This document shows, one piece after another, positions 17,285 to 26,360 of a DNA stretch of 64,000 bases. How positions within the stretch are numbered: the first letter of the stretch is position 1; each line of letters starts with the position of its first letter. Made by a program: the position numbers and the translations under genes. Origin of the DNA: UBA1038 sp964481445 (GTDB lineage: Bacteria; Bacillota; Clostridia; Christensenellales; Aristaeellaceae); assembly GCA_964481445.1 (NCBI GenBank), contig CAYZTQ010000002.1, positions 1 to 64,000 of the forward strand, given 5' to 3'. The notes under the pieces were generated by a model. The model did not search any database. It was not told the DNA's origin and worked only from the letters and a program-made list of their open reading frames with translations.

Positions 17285-18790
17285 TCAGTCTACCGGCTTC
17301 ATGGTCGGGAACAGAAGAATATCGCGGATAGAAGCATTGTCCGTAAGCAGCATAATCAGACGGTCCACGCCGATGCCCATCCCGCCGGTCGGCGGCATGC
17401 CGTATTCAAGCGCGTTGACAAAATCCTCATCCACTTTGGCGTTCTTCCCGCCAAGAGCCCTGCGTTCCTCCACCTGCCTGACAAAGCGCTCTCGCTGGTC
17501 GATGGGATCGTTCAGCTCGCTGAACGCGTTGCCGTACTCTGTGCCGTTGATAAACAGTTCAAAGCGCTCGGTCAGACGCGGCTGTTCGGGCTTTCTCTTG
17601 GCAAGCGGAGAATTCTCAACGGGATAATCCGTAATAAAGGTCGGCTGAATCAGGTGTTTTTCCACATATTCGTCAAAGAGCAGCGGCAGGCAGTCGCCCC
17701 GCGTCGCGTTCTTTTCATGCTGTATATGGCGTTCATCAAGACAGGCGCGCGCTTCCTCGTCGTTTTCCCAGGCAAAGAAATCAATGCCGGAATAGCGTTT
17801 GACGGCTTCCGCCATCGTCAGGCGCTCCCACTTGCCGCCAAGATGAATTTCTTTACCCTGGAAGGTAATCGTTTCCGTGCCGCAGGCTGTGCGGGCAACA
17901 TACTGGAAAAGCTCTTCCGCCAGATCCATCATCGTGTTGTAGTCACCATAGGCCTGATACATCTCGATGGAGGTAAACTCGGGATTATGCTTGGTATCCA
18001 TCCCCTCGTTACGGAAAATACGGCCGATTTCGTACACCTTGTCAAATCCGCCGACAATGAGGCGCTTGAGATAGAGCTCGGTTTCCACGCGCAGATACAT
18101 ATCGATATCCAGTGTATTGTGATGCGTCTGGAAGGGGCGGGCAGCTGCGCCGATTTCAAGTGTATGCAGAATCGGTGTGTCGACTTCAAGATAGCCGCGC
18201 GCATCCATAAACGAGCGGATGGAAGAAATAATCCTGCTTCGCTTGACAAAAGTATCCCGAACCTGAGGGTTAACAATCATGTCAAGGTAGCGCTGGCGGT
18301 AGCGCAGGTCCATATCCTGCAAACCGTGCCACTTATCCGGCAGGGGCTTTAAGCACTTGCTCAGCAGCACAGCCTCCTGCGCGTGGACAGACACTTCCCC
18401 CGTCCTGGTTTTGAATACCGGGCCTTTTACGCCCAGAATATCGCCAAGATCGGCATTCTTAAAAGCTGCGTAGGCGTCATCGCCCACCTCGTCGCGTTTC
18501 ACATAAATCTGAATGTCCCCGCGGGCGTCGCGCAGGTGCGCGAAAGAAGCCTTGCCCATGATCCTGCGGCTCATCATTCTGCCGGAAACACTGACGATCT
18601 GCCCTTCCAGTTCGTCGAAATGTTCAATAACCTGCCCGGATTGATGGCTGACCTGATAATTGGTGATTTGATAGGGGCTGTTCCCCGCTTCAATCAATGC
18701 GCTCAGCTTTTCGCGCCGGATCTGCTCCTGCTCGGAAAAGCTGAGGGTTTCGACGCTCTGGTTTGCCGCAGGGGCTGTGTTTTCAGACAT
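17285..18790 (-). CDS. lysS: Lysyl-tRNA synthetase, class II
   Basis: A 501-residue class II synthetase that charges tRNA-Lys. It has an N-terminal OB-fold for anticodon binding (about 60-150) and a catalytic core with motif 1 near RGYLEVDTPILH, motif 2 VYEIGRIFRNEGMD and motif 3 GGMGIGVDRLIMLL. The second ATG (18790) is chosen because GGAG lies 7 nt upstream of it and only 1 nt from the first ATG. Before motif 2 the chain reads RVETELYLKRL where many LysRS have RIAPELYLKRL; this is probably normal variation. It lies 18 nt downstream of greA, a common pairing in Bacillota. Confidence 0.97.
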   Translation of the reverse strand: MSENTAPAANQSVETLSFSEQEQIRREKLSALIEAGNSPYQITNYQVSHQSGQVIEHFDELEGQIVSVSGRMMSRRIMGKASFAHLRDARGDIQIYVKRDEVGDDAYAAFKNADLGDILGVKGPVFKTRTGEVSVHAQEAVLLSKCLKPLPDKWHGLQDMDLRYRQRYLDMIVNPQVRDTFVKRSRIISSIRSFMDARGYLEVDTPILHTLEIGAAARPFQTHHNTLDIDMYLRVETELYLKRLIVGGFDKVYEIGRIFRNEGMDTKHNPEFTSIEMYQAYGDYNTMMDLAEELFQYVARTACGTETITFQGKEIHLGGKWERLTMAEAVKRYSGIDFFAWENDEEARACLDERHIQHEKNATRGDCLPLLFDEYVEKHLIQPTFITDYPVENSPLAKRKPEQPRLTERFELFINGTEYGNAFSELNDPIDQRERFVRQVEERRALGGKNAKVDEDFVNALEYGMPPTGGMGIGVDRLIMLLTDNASIRDILLFPTMKPVD

Positions 18791-18808
18791 GGGCATTCTC
18801 CTATCCTG

Positions 18809-19306
18809 TTAACGATGAATGTCGATGATTTTGATTTCAATGGTGCCGGAAGGAACCTGCACCTTGAATGTTTCCCCCTTTTTCTTGCCAAGAAGGGCAG
18901 CGCCAAGCGGGCTCTCGTTTGAAATCTTATTGGTGTTCGGATCGCTTTCCCGAGCGCCGACAATGGTGTACTCATCCTCTTCCTTCATTTCAAGGTCGAG
19001 AATGCGCACTGTGGTGCCGATGTTGACGCGATCCGTTGACACATTGTTTTCGTCAATGACAATAGCGGTTCGCAGCGTGTTTTCAAGCTCCATGATCTGG
19101 GCCTCAAGACGGGACTGCTCATTCTTCGCGTCATCATATTCGGCGTTCTCGCTTAAATCGCCAAACCCGCGGGCAACGGCAATCTGCTCGGCTACCTCAG
19201 CGCGCCTTGTTGTAGATAAATATTGCAGCTCCTCTTCAAGCTTGCGCATGCCTTCAGACGACACAACGGTTTTATTGCTGTGTTCATGCTTTTCCGATTC
19301 TGACAT
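18809..19306 (-). CDS. greA: Transcription elongation factor GreA
   Basis: A 165-residue factor that enters the RNA polymerase secondary channel and rescues backtracked complexes by transcript cleavage. The N-terminal coiled coil carries the tip motif GDLSENAEYDDAKNEQ with the acidic residues needed for cleavage. The C-terminal FKBP-like domain includes ESPLGAALLGKKKGE. GGAGTG lies about 8 nt before the ATG. The messenger should begin about 110 nt upstream and carry a leader with inverted repeats. Confidence 0.96.
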   Translation of the reverse strand: MSESEKHEHSNKTVVSSEGMRKLEEELQYLSTTRRAEVAEQIAVARGFGDLSENAEYDDAKNEQSRLEAQIMELENTLRTAIVIDENNVSTDRVNIGTTVRILDLEMKEEDEYTIVGARESDPNTNKISNESPLGAALLGKKKGETFKVQVPSGTIEIKIIDIHR

Positions 19307-19360
19307 ATCTTTTTCACTCCGTTTCAGGTTTCTTCAAACAGTTGTAATCATACATTGACC

Positions 19361-19418
19361 GCTTCCGGGTAAAGACAATTAATAAAAAAGCCCCTCACAG
19401 ACCACACCGTCCGGAAGC
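19361..19418 (-). promoter_or_regulatory. Structured, attenuator-like leader of the greA operon
   Basis: Just after the predicted start site the transcript reads GCUUCCGG (19418-19411) and 42 nt later CCGGAAGC (19368-19361), a perfect 8-bp inverted repeat. Inside the loop GGGGC (19394-19390) is followed directly by six U (19389-19384). GGGGC could instead pair with the GCUUC at the 5' end, with two G-U pairs, giving a terminator-like shape. The two pairings exclude each other. The structure is seen in sequence; the regulatory meaning is inference. Confidence 0.45.
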
Positions 19419-19424
19419 ATACGG

Positions 19425-19453
19425 ATTATACCGCTAACAAGAGTAAATTGCAA
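19425..19453 (-). promoter_or_regulatory. Promoter of the greA-lysS-tmk-mnmA operon
   Basis: On the minus strand TTGCAA (19448-19453), 17 bp, then a perfect TATAAT (19425-19430). The start site is expected near 19418. The 338-nt region between greA and the next gene also holds the greA leader and a weaker plus-strand promoter. Confidence 0.75.
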
Positions 19454-19493
19454 GAAAGCAAATGGGACGGCACGCCTTGAATTTGTTACAAAT

Positions 19494-19521
19494 TTGATTG
19501 AATAGGACAGGTTTTTATGAT
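19494..19521 (+). promoter_or_regulatory. Probable promoter of the peptidoglycan-binding lipoprotein gene
   Basis: TTGATT (19494-19499), a 16-bp spacer and TATGAT (19516-19521). An overlapping alternative is TTGAAT (19498-19503) with TATGCT (19521-19526) at 17 bp. The leader before the ATG at 19645 would be about 115 nt, with no strong structure noticed. Confidence 0.45.
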
Positions 19522-19644
19522 ATGCTGTGACCAAACAAGATTTCCTTGGCATGGCAATGAGCGCTTTGCAGGAAACGATTGTTTTGTTCCGTTGTATGTA
19601 TGGTTAGCCGGCACCCGGTTATCGCAAGAGTAAGGGATGGTTGT

Positions 19645-21078
19645 ATGAAGACATTAAACAGAAAATCTATCTTAATCCTTCTGGCCGCCTTATCCGCAGC
19701 AGTTTTGCTTGGCGGCTGTGTTTCCAACCCTGACAATACAAGCGGGAACAGCAGCGCCGGTGCAGGTTATGCCGGTGATCTCCCATGGGACATTGCGCCG
19801 ACCATCGCGCCGCTTGACATAACCCCGACGCCCGATACCAATCCCCTCGTGCTGCCTACGGCAACGCTCGACCTGAATTCCGCTCAGCCCGGCACCGCTG
19901 AGACAACGGGGCCGGTGTCAACGGACGGCGGAACCTTCGGCATCATCACCCCCACCCCCAGGCCTAACTTTACCATCACGCCGGTGACCGCGCCGCCCAC
20001 GAGCACGCCGAAGCCGACGGCTACCCCGCTGCTTCTCAAGGAAGGCAGTACCGGTTCAGCTGTCCGCACTGTTCAGACAAGGCTTCGCGCGCTTGGATAC
20101 ATGAAGACGATTGACGGCAAGTTTGAAGCTGGCACAAAGCGGGCTGTTATCGCGTTCCAAAACCGCAATGGGCTGCCTGCTGATGGCGTTGTAGGAACGG
20201 CGACCATGGCCAAGCTGAATTCTAAAAACGCGGTAAAGGCCGCGCCGACCCCCAAGCCCACCCAAGCCGTCAGGACGACGCCCACGCCCCGCATCAACGA
20301 GAATATTATCCTGGAGCTCGGTTCCCGTGGCGCGGAAGTGCGCAAAATGCAGGAAAGACTGATCCAGCTGGGGTATCTGACCGGCAAGGCAACCGGTGTT
20401 TTCAATGAATCGACTGAAGCGGCCGTTATTGCCTTCCAAAAAAGGAACGTATCTTATTTTGACGGCAAGGCTGGCCCCCTCACGCTGACCAAGCTGTACT
20501 CCGGCGCCGCCAAGAAGGCTGCCGCTCCCGCCGCCTCCGTCGGGACTGTGCTGAAGAACGGCGACCAGAATTCCAACGCTGTCAGGGCTCTGCAGAGCAG
20601 GCTGAAAGAGCTTGGCTATTACAACGGCACGGTTGACGGCAACTTCGGCGACGGCACCGAACTGGCTGTGCGCAGTTTCCAAGGGAACAACGGTTTGACA
20701 GTTGACGGCAAAGCCGGTGAAACCACGCTAAATCTGCTCAACAGCGCAAAAGCAAAGCGCGCGAATAGCGGTGGCACGCAGCCGGTGACCGCTCCGCCCA
20801 CCTATACGCCGATTACTCAGTTTACCAATGTAACCCCCGCGCCGGATGGCAGTTATGTAACGCTTCGTCCCGGCAACATGGGCACGCTGGTCAGTAATCT
20901 GCAAAACGCGCTAAAGAGTCAAGGATACTACAAGGGAATTGTGGACGGCAAATACGGCACAGGCACCATCGAAGCCGTGACCCGTTTTCAGGCAGACCAC
21001 GGCCTGTCCCAGGATGGCATAGCCGGCCCTGCCACACAGAAGATATTGTTTGAAGGCAATTTCCCGATCGGGTCATAG
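19645..21078 (+). CDS. Lipoprotein with four peptidoglycan-binding domains
   Basis: A 477-residue predicted lipoprotein. The signal peptide ends in lipobox LGGC with C25 as the lipid site. A Pro/Thr-rich stretch (about 55-128, many TPTP repeats) should form an extended stalk through the wall. Four PG_binding_1 domains follow at about 131-193, 223-287, 303-368 and 407-470; each has the pattern VrxLQxRLxxLGY, dGxfGxxTexAVxxFQ and DGxaGpxT. No hydrolase domain is present, so it probably anchors or tethers at the wall rather than cutting it. The start ATG with AAGGGATGG upstream is chosen over an upstream in-frame codon because it gives a proper signal peptide. The gene stands alone and ends at a strong hairpin. 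Confidence 0.9.
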   Translation: MKTLNRKSILILLAALSAAVLLGGCVSNPDNTSGNSSAGAGYAGDLPWDIAPTIAPLDITPTPDTNPLVLPTATLDLNSAQPGTAETTGPVSTDGGTFGIITPTPRPNFTITPVTAPPTSTPKPTATPLLLKEGSTGSAVRTVQTRLRALGYMKTIDGKFEAGTKRAVIAFQNRNGLPADGVVGTATMAKLNSKNAVKAAPTPKPTQAVRTTPTPRINENIILELGSRGAEVRKMQERLIQLGYLTGKATGVFNESTEAAVIAFQKRNVSYFDGKAGPLTLTKLYSGAAKKAAAPAASVGTVLKNGDQNSNAVRALQSRLKELGYYNGTVDGNFGDGTELAVRSFQGNNGLTVDGKAGETTLNLLNSAKAKRANSGGTQPVTAPPTYTPITQFTNVTPAPDGSYVTLRPGNMGTLVSNLQNALKSQGYYKGIVDGKYGTGTIEAVTRFQADHGLSQDGIAGPATQKILFEGNFPIGS

Positions 21079-21090
21079 TTATAACGTCAA

Positions 21091-21132
21091 CGCAAGACAA
21101 GAGCCGTCCAGAAGGGCGGCTCTTGTCTTGCG
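21091..21132. terminator. Long hairpin between the convergent lipoprotein gene and ftsY
   Basis: A perfect 16-bp stem (21091-21106 with 21117-21132) with a 10-nt loop lies 12 nt after the lipoprotein stop and 15 nt past the ftsY stop. The U tracts are short on both strands (TTTG on plus, TTGA on minus), but the position fits a bidirectional terminator. Confidence 0.75.
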
Positions 21133-21147
21133 TTTGGGGATGATGAT

Positions 21148-22044
21148 TCAGAACAAGGCGTTGACAAACTCTTCCGCTTCAAATGCCTGTAAATCATCTA
21201 TCCCTTCCCCAACACCGATGTACCATACCGGGATTTGAAGCTCCTGCTGAATGGCGATGGCGATTCCGCCCTTGGCTGTGCCGTCCAGTTTGGTCAATAT
21301 GATTCCGTTTATTTCAGCGGCTTCCTTAAACTGTTTTGCCTGCTGAAGCCCGTTCTGGCCGGTTGTGGCATCCAGAATCAGCATGCTGCGCACAGCAGCC
21401 TCAGGATATTCCCGGTCGATGATTCTCCTGATCTTGCCAAGCTCATCCATGAGGTTCTTCTTATTGTGAAGCCTTCCGGCCGTATCGACAATCAGCAGGT
21501 CTGTCTTCCTGGCCTTTGCTGCTTGCAGTGCATCATATACCACAGCGGCAGGGTCGCTGCCCATCGTCTGGCTGATCATCGGCACGTTTGCCCTGTCAGC
21601 CCAAACCCGCAGCTGTTCATCAGCCGCGGCCCTGAAGGTATCCGCCGCGGCCAGCATGACAGATCGTCCCACTTCCTGAAAACGCAGAGCCAGCTTGCCA
21701 ACGGTGGTGGTTTTTCCAACACCGTTGACTCCGACAACCAGCATGACCATTGGCCAGCGCAGAGGCGGGCGGGAAATCTTCATCTCGTTTACAATCAGCT
21801 GCTTGAAGCTTTCTCTGGCCAGTTTGGCATCACGGATTTTTTTATCAGCGACTTCCTGCTTCAAGGCTTCAATGATCCTTTCGCTGGCTGAGACGCCCGC
21901 GTCGGAAAGAATCAGAATATCTGTCAGTTCTTCATAAAAGTCTTCATCAATTACCTGAGCGTTTTCCACCAGATCATCAACCTTGGCCGTAAAATTGCCT
22001 CTGGTTTTTGAAAGCCCTTCTTTTAGCCTTTGAAAGAAGCCCAT
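21148..22044 (-). CDS. ftsY: Signal recognition particle receptor FtsY
   Basis: A 298-residue GTPase that receives SRP-ribosome complexes at the membrane. Only the NG domains are present; the acidic A domain of E. coli FtsY is missing, as usual in Bacillota. The N domain is four-helix. The G domain has the P-loop GVNGVGKTTT (about 105-114), DTFRAAADEQL, DTAGRLHNK and TKLDGTAKGG. It is the last gene of plsX-acpP-rnc-smc-ftsY, 9 nt after smc. Its partner Ffh is encoded at 41008-42339. Confidence 0.97.
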   Translation of the reverse strand: MGFFQRLKEGLSKTRGNFTAKVDDLVENAQVIDEDFYEELTDILILSDAGVSASERIIEALKQEVADKKIRDAKLARESFKQLIVNEMKISRPPLRWPMVMLVVGVNGVGKTTTVGKLALRFQEVGRSVMLAAADTFRAAADEQLRVWADRANVPMISQTMGSDPAAVVYDALQAAKARKTDLLIVDTAGRLHNKKNLMDELGKIRRIIDREYPEAAVRSMLILDATTGQNGLQQAKQFKEAAEINGIILTKLDGTAKGGIAIAIQQELQIPVWYIGVGEGIDDLQAFEAEEFVNALF

Positions 22045-22053
22045 TTCTTCCTC

Positions 22054-25000
22054 CTATTTCTCGTCCGCATATTGATACTGCTGCAAATTGACCGATACCA
22101 TGCTGGATACGCCCTTTTCTTCCATCGCTACGCCATACAGGGCATCACAGCATTCCATCGTGCCTTTTCTGTGCGTAATGATGATAAACTGGGTCGATTT
22201 CGCGTATTCAGCCAGATATTGGGCAAAATAGCTGATGTTCGCCTCATCCAGCGCCGCTTCTATTTCATCCAGAATGCAAAACGGAGTCGGTTTCAGCTTT
22301 AGCATCGCAAACAAAATAGCAATCGCCGTCAGCGCTTTTTCACCGCCGGACAGCAAACTGAGCAGCTGCAGCCTCTTTCCCGGAGGCTGGGCTGCCACCT
22401 CGATATCGCAGGTCAGCGGCTGCGCAGGATCGGAAAGAATCAGTTCCGCCTTACCGCCTCCGAACAGGCGCGTAAAGGTATGCGAAAAATATTCGTTCAG
22501 TTTGGCGAATTCGGCGACAAACTGTGTTTCCATGCTGCCAAGAAGCTGATTGATCAGGCTGAGCAGATCTTCCTCTGCTTTCTGAGCATCATCCCGCTGC
22601 GCAATCATGCTGTCATACCGCTCACGGGTCAGCGCGTATTCCTCAACAGCGCCGACATTGACATTCCCCATTTCTCGAATCCGTTGCTTGATGGACTTGA
22701 TTTCCATTTCCGCTTGCGGCAGTTCAAATTTGCCTTCCGCTCGCTGCTCCAAAGCCAGCGCATAGGTCAGTTCATAGCTGTTAAAAATATAGTCGCTGAA
22801 AGTCTGCAGCTCATTTTCGGTACGTGCGCAGACCAGTTCATTCCGGTGCAGCTTATCGCTGTCTTTCGCGTGCAGCGCGTGCAGTTGCTCCGTCTCATTC
22901 ACACAAAGCTTCTGCCTGTTCTGTATATCATTTCGTTTTTTTGATATCTGATCCCAGGCCTTCTGTTTCGCGCTGACAGTTTCCGACAAAGAGACTTCGG
23001 TCTGTTCCTGCTCGCTGAGGGCGATCTGCGCAGCGTCCATGGATTGACTGAGCCGTTCGAGTTCGGCTTTTTTCTTCGTCTGTGAATCCTCAAGCCCATA
23101 AATCTCACGGGACCAACGCTCTCTGTCACGACGCAAAAGGTCATACTGGTGTACTAAATCGCTGCGGCGCTGCGCCGCCTCGGCCAGCCTGTCACGCTGA
23201 GCATCGGCCGCTTCCCTCGCGTCAAGAAGCTCTTTCTGAAGCTTTCTTGTTTCTTCTTCAAGCGCCTGCTGATCGATCGATTCATTCTGCGTTTGAGCGG
23301 ATGCTTGGTTCAAGTCACCTTCAATTTCGGCTATGGCCTGATGCAGCTGATTGAGAGCGTCAAGAATATCGGCCTTCCGCTGTTTGATGCTTTCAAGCTC
23401 ACGGCTCGCGTTCTGGCTGCGCTCCTGCTCCCGTGCCACCAGAATGCGGTGCTGGTTCAGCGCCTCCGCCGCCTCCTTCTGAAGGCGTGTCAATTCAGCA
23501 AGTTCACCCTCGGTTTTTTCTTTGCGCAGGCTTGCCTGCTCAAACTGCTGGCGCAAGGTCGTTATTGTTTCTTTCAGCTCCAGGATCTCGCGTTCGCGTC
23601 CAAGCAGGCTGGCGGCGCGCGACTGAGAGGTACCCCCCGTCATCGCGCCGCCGGCTCTCAACACGTCCCCGGCCAGCGTAACCACATTGAAGCTCTGCCT
23701 TGCACGCCTTGAAAGCGCGATGCCCGCTTCCATATCCTCCACGATGACAGTGCGGCCAAGAATGCTGTCCACAATGTTCTGCAGGCTCTGATCAAATTCA
23801 ATCAACTCGCTCGCGATCCCGATGCATCCCTTCATGCGAAGGAGAGCCCGCTCATCCGCGTTCAGGCTGCGCCCGCGTATGGCGCTGATCGGCAGAAAAG
23901 TCGTTCTGCCAAGACGATTATTTCGAAGATAATCAATCAAGCCCTTCGCGGTTTCTTCGTCTTGCGTGACGATATGCTGAAGGGTTCCGCCCAAGATCAT
24001 ATCAAGCGCAGTCTCGTATTCCCTGGGCACACGGATCAAATGCGCGATGACCCCATATACGTTCCTGTCTCCGGCGGCATATTGAAGCGCTTTCTTAACT
24101 GCCTGATTATACCCCTCGTAATCCCTTGCCAGGTCTTCAAGCAGATTCAGCCTGTTCTGCGCCGCCTGCACTTTTGAAGATATTTCAGCAGCGGACTGCA
24201 CGGCCTTCCGATACTCTTCCCTGGCGGCGCCGATGCTTTCTTCCGTCTTCAGCGCGTCAGAGGCCATCAGATTCAGCTCTTCCTGTGCTGCGCGAAGCTG
24301 TGCGTCTGCCTGATCACAGGCTGCGGATTGCTCGGCTTCCTGCTCGGAAAGCCCGAGCTTCTGCCTGTCAATCTCCTTGACGCGCTCTGACATCTGCGCA
24401 AGCATCGTCTGCTGGCGTGCCTGCATGCTTTTGGCATCACTCAGACGGGTTACCGCCTCGATAATGCGCGCCTTGTGCTGATTCAATCTGTCTTCAGCGG
24501 CATCAACCCCGGCAAGCAGGGTCTGTAAATTCGTCTCTTCCCGTTTCAGCGACTTTTCCGCATCATCCTGCTCCCGCAGACCTGCGGATTTTCCCTTTTC
24601 GCTGTCCTCAAAAACTTCACGCAGCTTATTCAGTTTTTCCTCTTCCGACTGGATTTCGTTGGAAAGCTGTGCCAGCTGTGTTTGAAGGGTGTCAATTTTG
24701 CCAGCGGCTGCCTGCAGCTGCCTCTGGCCGGCAAGATGCGCTTCCTGCGCCTGATTTAGGGCGACGCGGGCCGCCTGATCTTCCTGCTCGGTTTCTTCCA
24801 GCTGCCTGTCCAGTTCTGCCCTTTGTCTGCCCAGGCTCTCCATTTGTGTTTCATGTGAACAGATGCTTTCCTGCAGCTGCTCCGTTAATTGCCTCAATGA
24901 GTCAAGGCGCGCCTGCAGCCGTTCATGCCGAATTAAAAACACATTGATATCCAGATATTTCAATCTGGAAGACAAAGCCAGATATTCCTGAGCGGTTTTT

Positions 25001-25626
25001 GACTGCTGTTCAAGCGGCTCCAACCGGCCGGCAATTTCATCAATCAGGTCGTTCACGCGCAGAAGATTATCCCTTGTCCTGCTGAGTTTGCGCTCAGCTT
25101 CCTCTTTGCGGACGCGATAGGTTACGATACCGGCAGCTTCCTCAAAGACCTGACGGCGCTCGTCCCCCTTGGTGGACAGGATTTCCTCAATGCGCCCCTG
25201 GCCGATGATGGAGTATCCCTCTTTACCGATGCCTGTATCGCGGAACAGTTCCAGCACATCGCGAAGGCGGCAGTTCACCCTGTTGAGAAAATACTCGCCC
25301 TCACCGCTTCGGTAAACGCGTCTGGTGACCAGCACCTCAGTGTAGGGAGAATTCAGCGCCCTGTCTTCATTGTCAAACTGCAGCGACACCTCGCAGTACG
25401 GAAGAGGCTTTCTGGTCTGGGTTCCGTTAAAGATCACATCCTCCATTTTTGAGCCCCGGAGGATTTTGGCGCTCTGCTCGCCAAGCACCCAGCGAACCGC
25501 GTCCGCGATATTGCTCTTGCCGGAGCCATTGGGGCCGACAATGCCGGTGATCCCACTGTCAAAGGTCAGCTCGGTCTTCTGCGCAAACGATTTGAATCCA
25601 TGAATCTCGACCCGGCTCAGCTTCAT
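22054..25626 (-). CDS. smc: Chromosome segregation ATPase SMC
   Basis: A 1190-residue structural maintenance of chromosomes protein that would compact and align sister chromosomes with ScpAB. The N-terminal head has Walker A GPNGSGKS (31-38). Two long coiled-coil arms flank a hinge at roughly 520-650 (GVIAHLIRVPREYETALD). The C-terminal head has the signature LLSGGEKALTAIAILF and Walker B CILDEIEAALDEAN. Length and layout are normal. The start overlaps the rnc stop (ATGA). The plsX-acpP-rnc-smc-ftsY order is conserved widely in Bacillota. Confidence 0.98.
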   Translation of the reverse strand: MKLSRVEIHGFKSFAQKTELTFDSGITGIVGPNGSGKSNIADAVRWVLGEQSAKILRGSKMEDVIFNGTQTRKPLPYCEVSLQFDNEDRALNSPYTEVLVTRRVYRSGEGEYFLNRVNCRLRDVLELFRDTGIGKEGYSIIGQGRIEEILSTKGDERRQVFEEAAGIVTYRVRKEEAERKLSRTRDNLLRVNDLIDEIAGRLEPLEQQSKTAQEYLALSSRLKYLDINVFLIRHERLQARLDSLRQLTEQLQESICSHETQMESLGRQRAELDRQLEETEQEDQAARVALNQAQEAHLAGQRQLQAAAGKIDTLQTQLAQLSNEIQSEEEKLNKLREVFEDSEKGKSAGLREQDDAEKSLKREETNLQTLLAGVDAAEDRLNQHKARIIEAVTRLSDAKSMQARQQTMLAQMSERVKEIDRQKLGLSEQEAEQSAACDQADAQLRAAQEELNLMASDALKTEESIGAAREEYRKAVQSAAEISSKVQAAQNRLNLLEDLARDYEGYNQAVKKALQYAAGDRNVYGVIAHLIRVPREYETALDMILGGTLQHIVTQDEETAKGLIDYLRNNRLGRTTFLPISAIRGRSLNADERALLRMKGCIGIASELIEFDQSLQNIVDSILGRTVIVEDMEAGIALSRRARQSFNVVTLAGDVLRAGGAMTGGTSQSRAASLLGREREILELKETITTLRQQFEQASLRKEKTEGELAELTRLQKEAAEALNQHRILVAREQERSQNASRELESIKQRKADILDALNQLHQAIAEIEGDLNQASAQTQNESIDQQALEEETRKLQKELLDAREAADAQRDRLAEAAQRRSDLVHQYDLLRRDRERWSREIYGLEDSQTKKKAELERLSQSMDAAQIALSEQEQTEVSLSETVSAKQKAWDQISKKRNDIQNRQKLCVNETEQLHALHAKDSDKLHRNELVCARTENELQTFSDYIFNSYELTYALALEQRAEGKFELPQAEMEIKSIKQRIREMGNVNVGAVEEYALTRERYDSMIAQRDDAQKAEEDLLSLINQLLGSMETQFVAEFAKLNEYFSHTFTRLFGGGKAELILSDPAQPLTCDIEVAAQPPGKRLQLLSLLSGGEKALTAIAILFAMLKLKPTPFCILDEIEAALDEANISYFAQYLAEYAKSTQFIIITHRKGTMECCDALYGVAMEEKGVSSMVSVNLQQYQYADEK

Positions 25627-26294
25627 TTAGCTTCCTCCCGGTCAAGAAGCAGCTCCAGCGCCTTTGCGGCTGCTTTTTGCTGCGCGTCTTTTTTGCTGCT
25701 GCCCTCTGCCCTTGCGTATTCGCTGCCGTTCAGGAACACTGCTACGGTAAAGCTGCGCTGATGGGCAGGGCCCACTTCGCCAATGGTTTCATAATACGGC
25801 TCAGACAGGCGCCTTGCCTGCACATACTCCTGCAGCTCGCTTTTGCTGTTTTGAGCAGCATGGCTGCCCTCAAACTCTTTCTTCCAGAGGCGCTCAACCA
25901 CAGCCAGCGCCGCGTCAAAACCGGAATCGATATAAACGGCAGCCAGCATGGCCTCCACCGCGTCGGCCATCAGGCTTTTCCTGCCGCGCGTATCGCTTTG
26001 CAGCGGAGGAAGCATTTTGATGTAGGCATCAAGATTCAGTTCTTCAGCGATTCGATATAAAGTGTCTTCACAGACAAGCGAAGCGCGCAATGCTGTCAAC
26101 TTTCCCTCTTTCATATCAGGATACTGGCCGAAAAGACGCTGGCTGATGATCAGTTCAAGCACAGAATCCCCTAAAAACTCAAGGCGCTGATTATTATGCG
26201 CGCTAAAAGAAGGATGCGTCATGGCCAAAGACAGCAGCCTCGCATGGTTAAACCTGTATCCGATTGCCTGCATCAACCGGGTCAACTCCGGCAT
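25623..26294 (-). CDS. rnc: Ribonuclease III
   Basis: A 223-residue enzyme that cuts double-stranded RNA, chiefly in rRNA maturation and messenger decay. The catalytic domain contains the signature RLEFLGDSVLEL with the acidic metal ligands, and the second acidic cluster is in SLMADAVEAMLAAVY. A double-strand RNA-binding domain (about 150-220, starting NSKSELQEYVQ) follows. The ATG at 26294 is chosen because GGAGG lies 6 nt upstream; two upstream in-frame ATGs fall in or beside a hairpin. It overlaps smc by ATGA. Confidence 0.96.
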   Translation of the reverse strand: MPELTRLMQAIGYRFNHARLLSLAMTHPSFSAHNNQRLEFLGDSVLELIISQRLFGQYPDMKEGKLTALRASLVCEDTLYRIAEELNLDAYIKMLPPLQSDTRGRKSLMADAVEAMLAAVYIDSGFDAALAVVERLWKKEFEGSHAAQNSKSELQEYVQARRLSEPYYETIGEVGPAHQRSFTVAVFLNGSEYARAEGSSKKDAQQKAAAKALELLLDREEAK

Positions 26295-26315
26295 AAGGAA
26301 CCTCCACATGAAAAT

Positions 26316-26341
26316 GGCTGCTGCCATATGATGCAGCAGCC
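26316..26341 (-). repeat. Hairpin in the acpP-rnc spacer
   Basis: GGCTGCTGC (26333-26341 read on minus) pairs perfectly with GCAGCAGCC (26316-26324), with an 8-nt loop. ATTTTC follows, so it could be a weak terminator after acpP. It could equally be a processing site just ahead of the RNase III gene. Confidence 0.5.
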
Positions 26342-26360
26342 CAAATGCCCTGTTATGGAC

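Noticed and set aside
17114..18352. A 412-codon plus-strand open frame opposite lysS
   Set aside because: It is antisense to the conserved lysyl-tRNA synthetase; length results from the high GC content and codon pattern of the opposite strand.
21091..21132. The long perfect inverted repeat as an insertion-sequence end or integron site
   Set aside because: No transposase, target duplication or second copy is near; its place between convergent stops fits a terminator.
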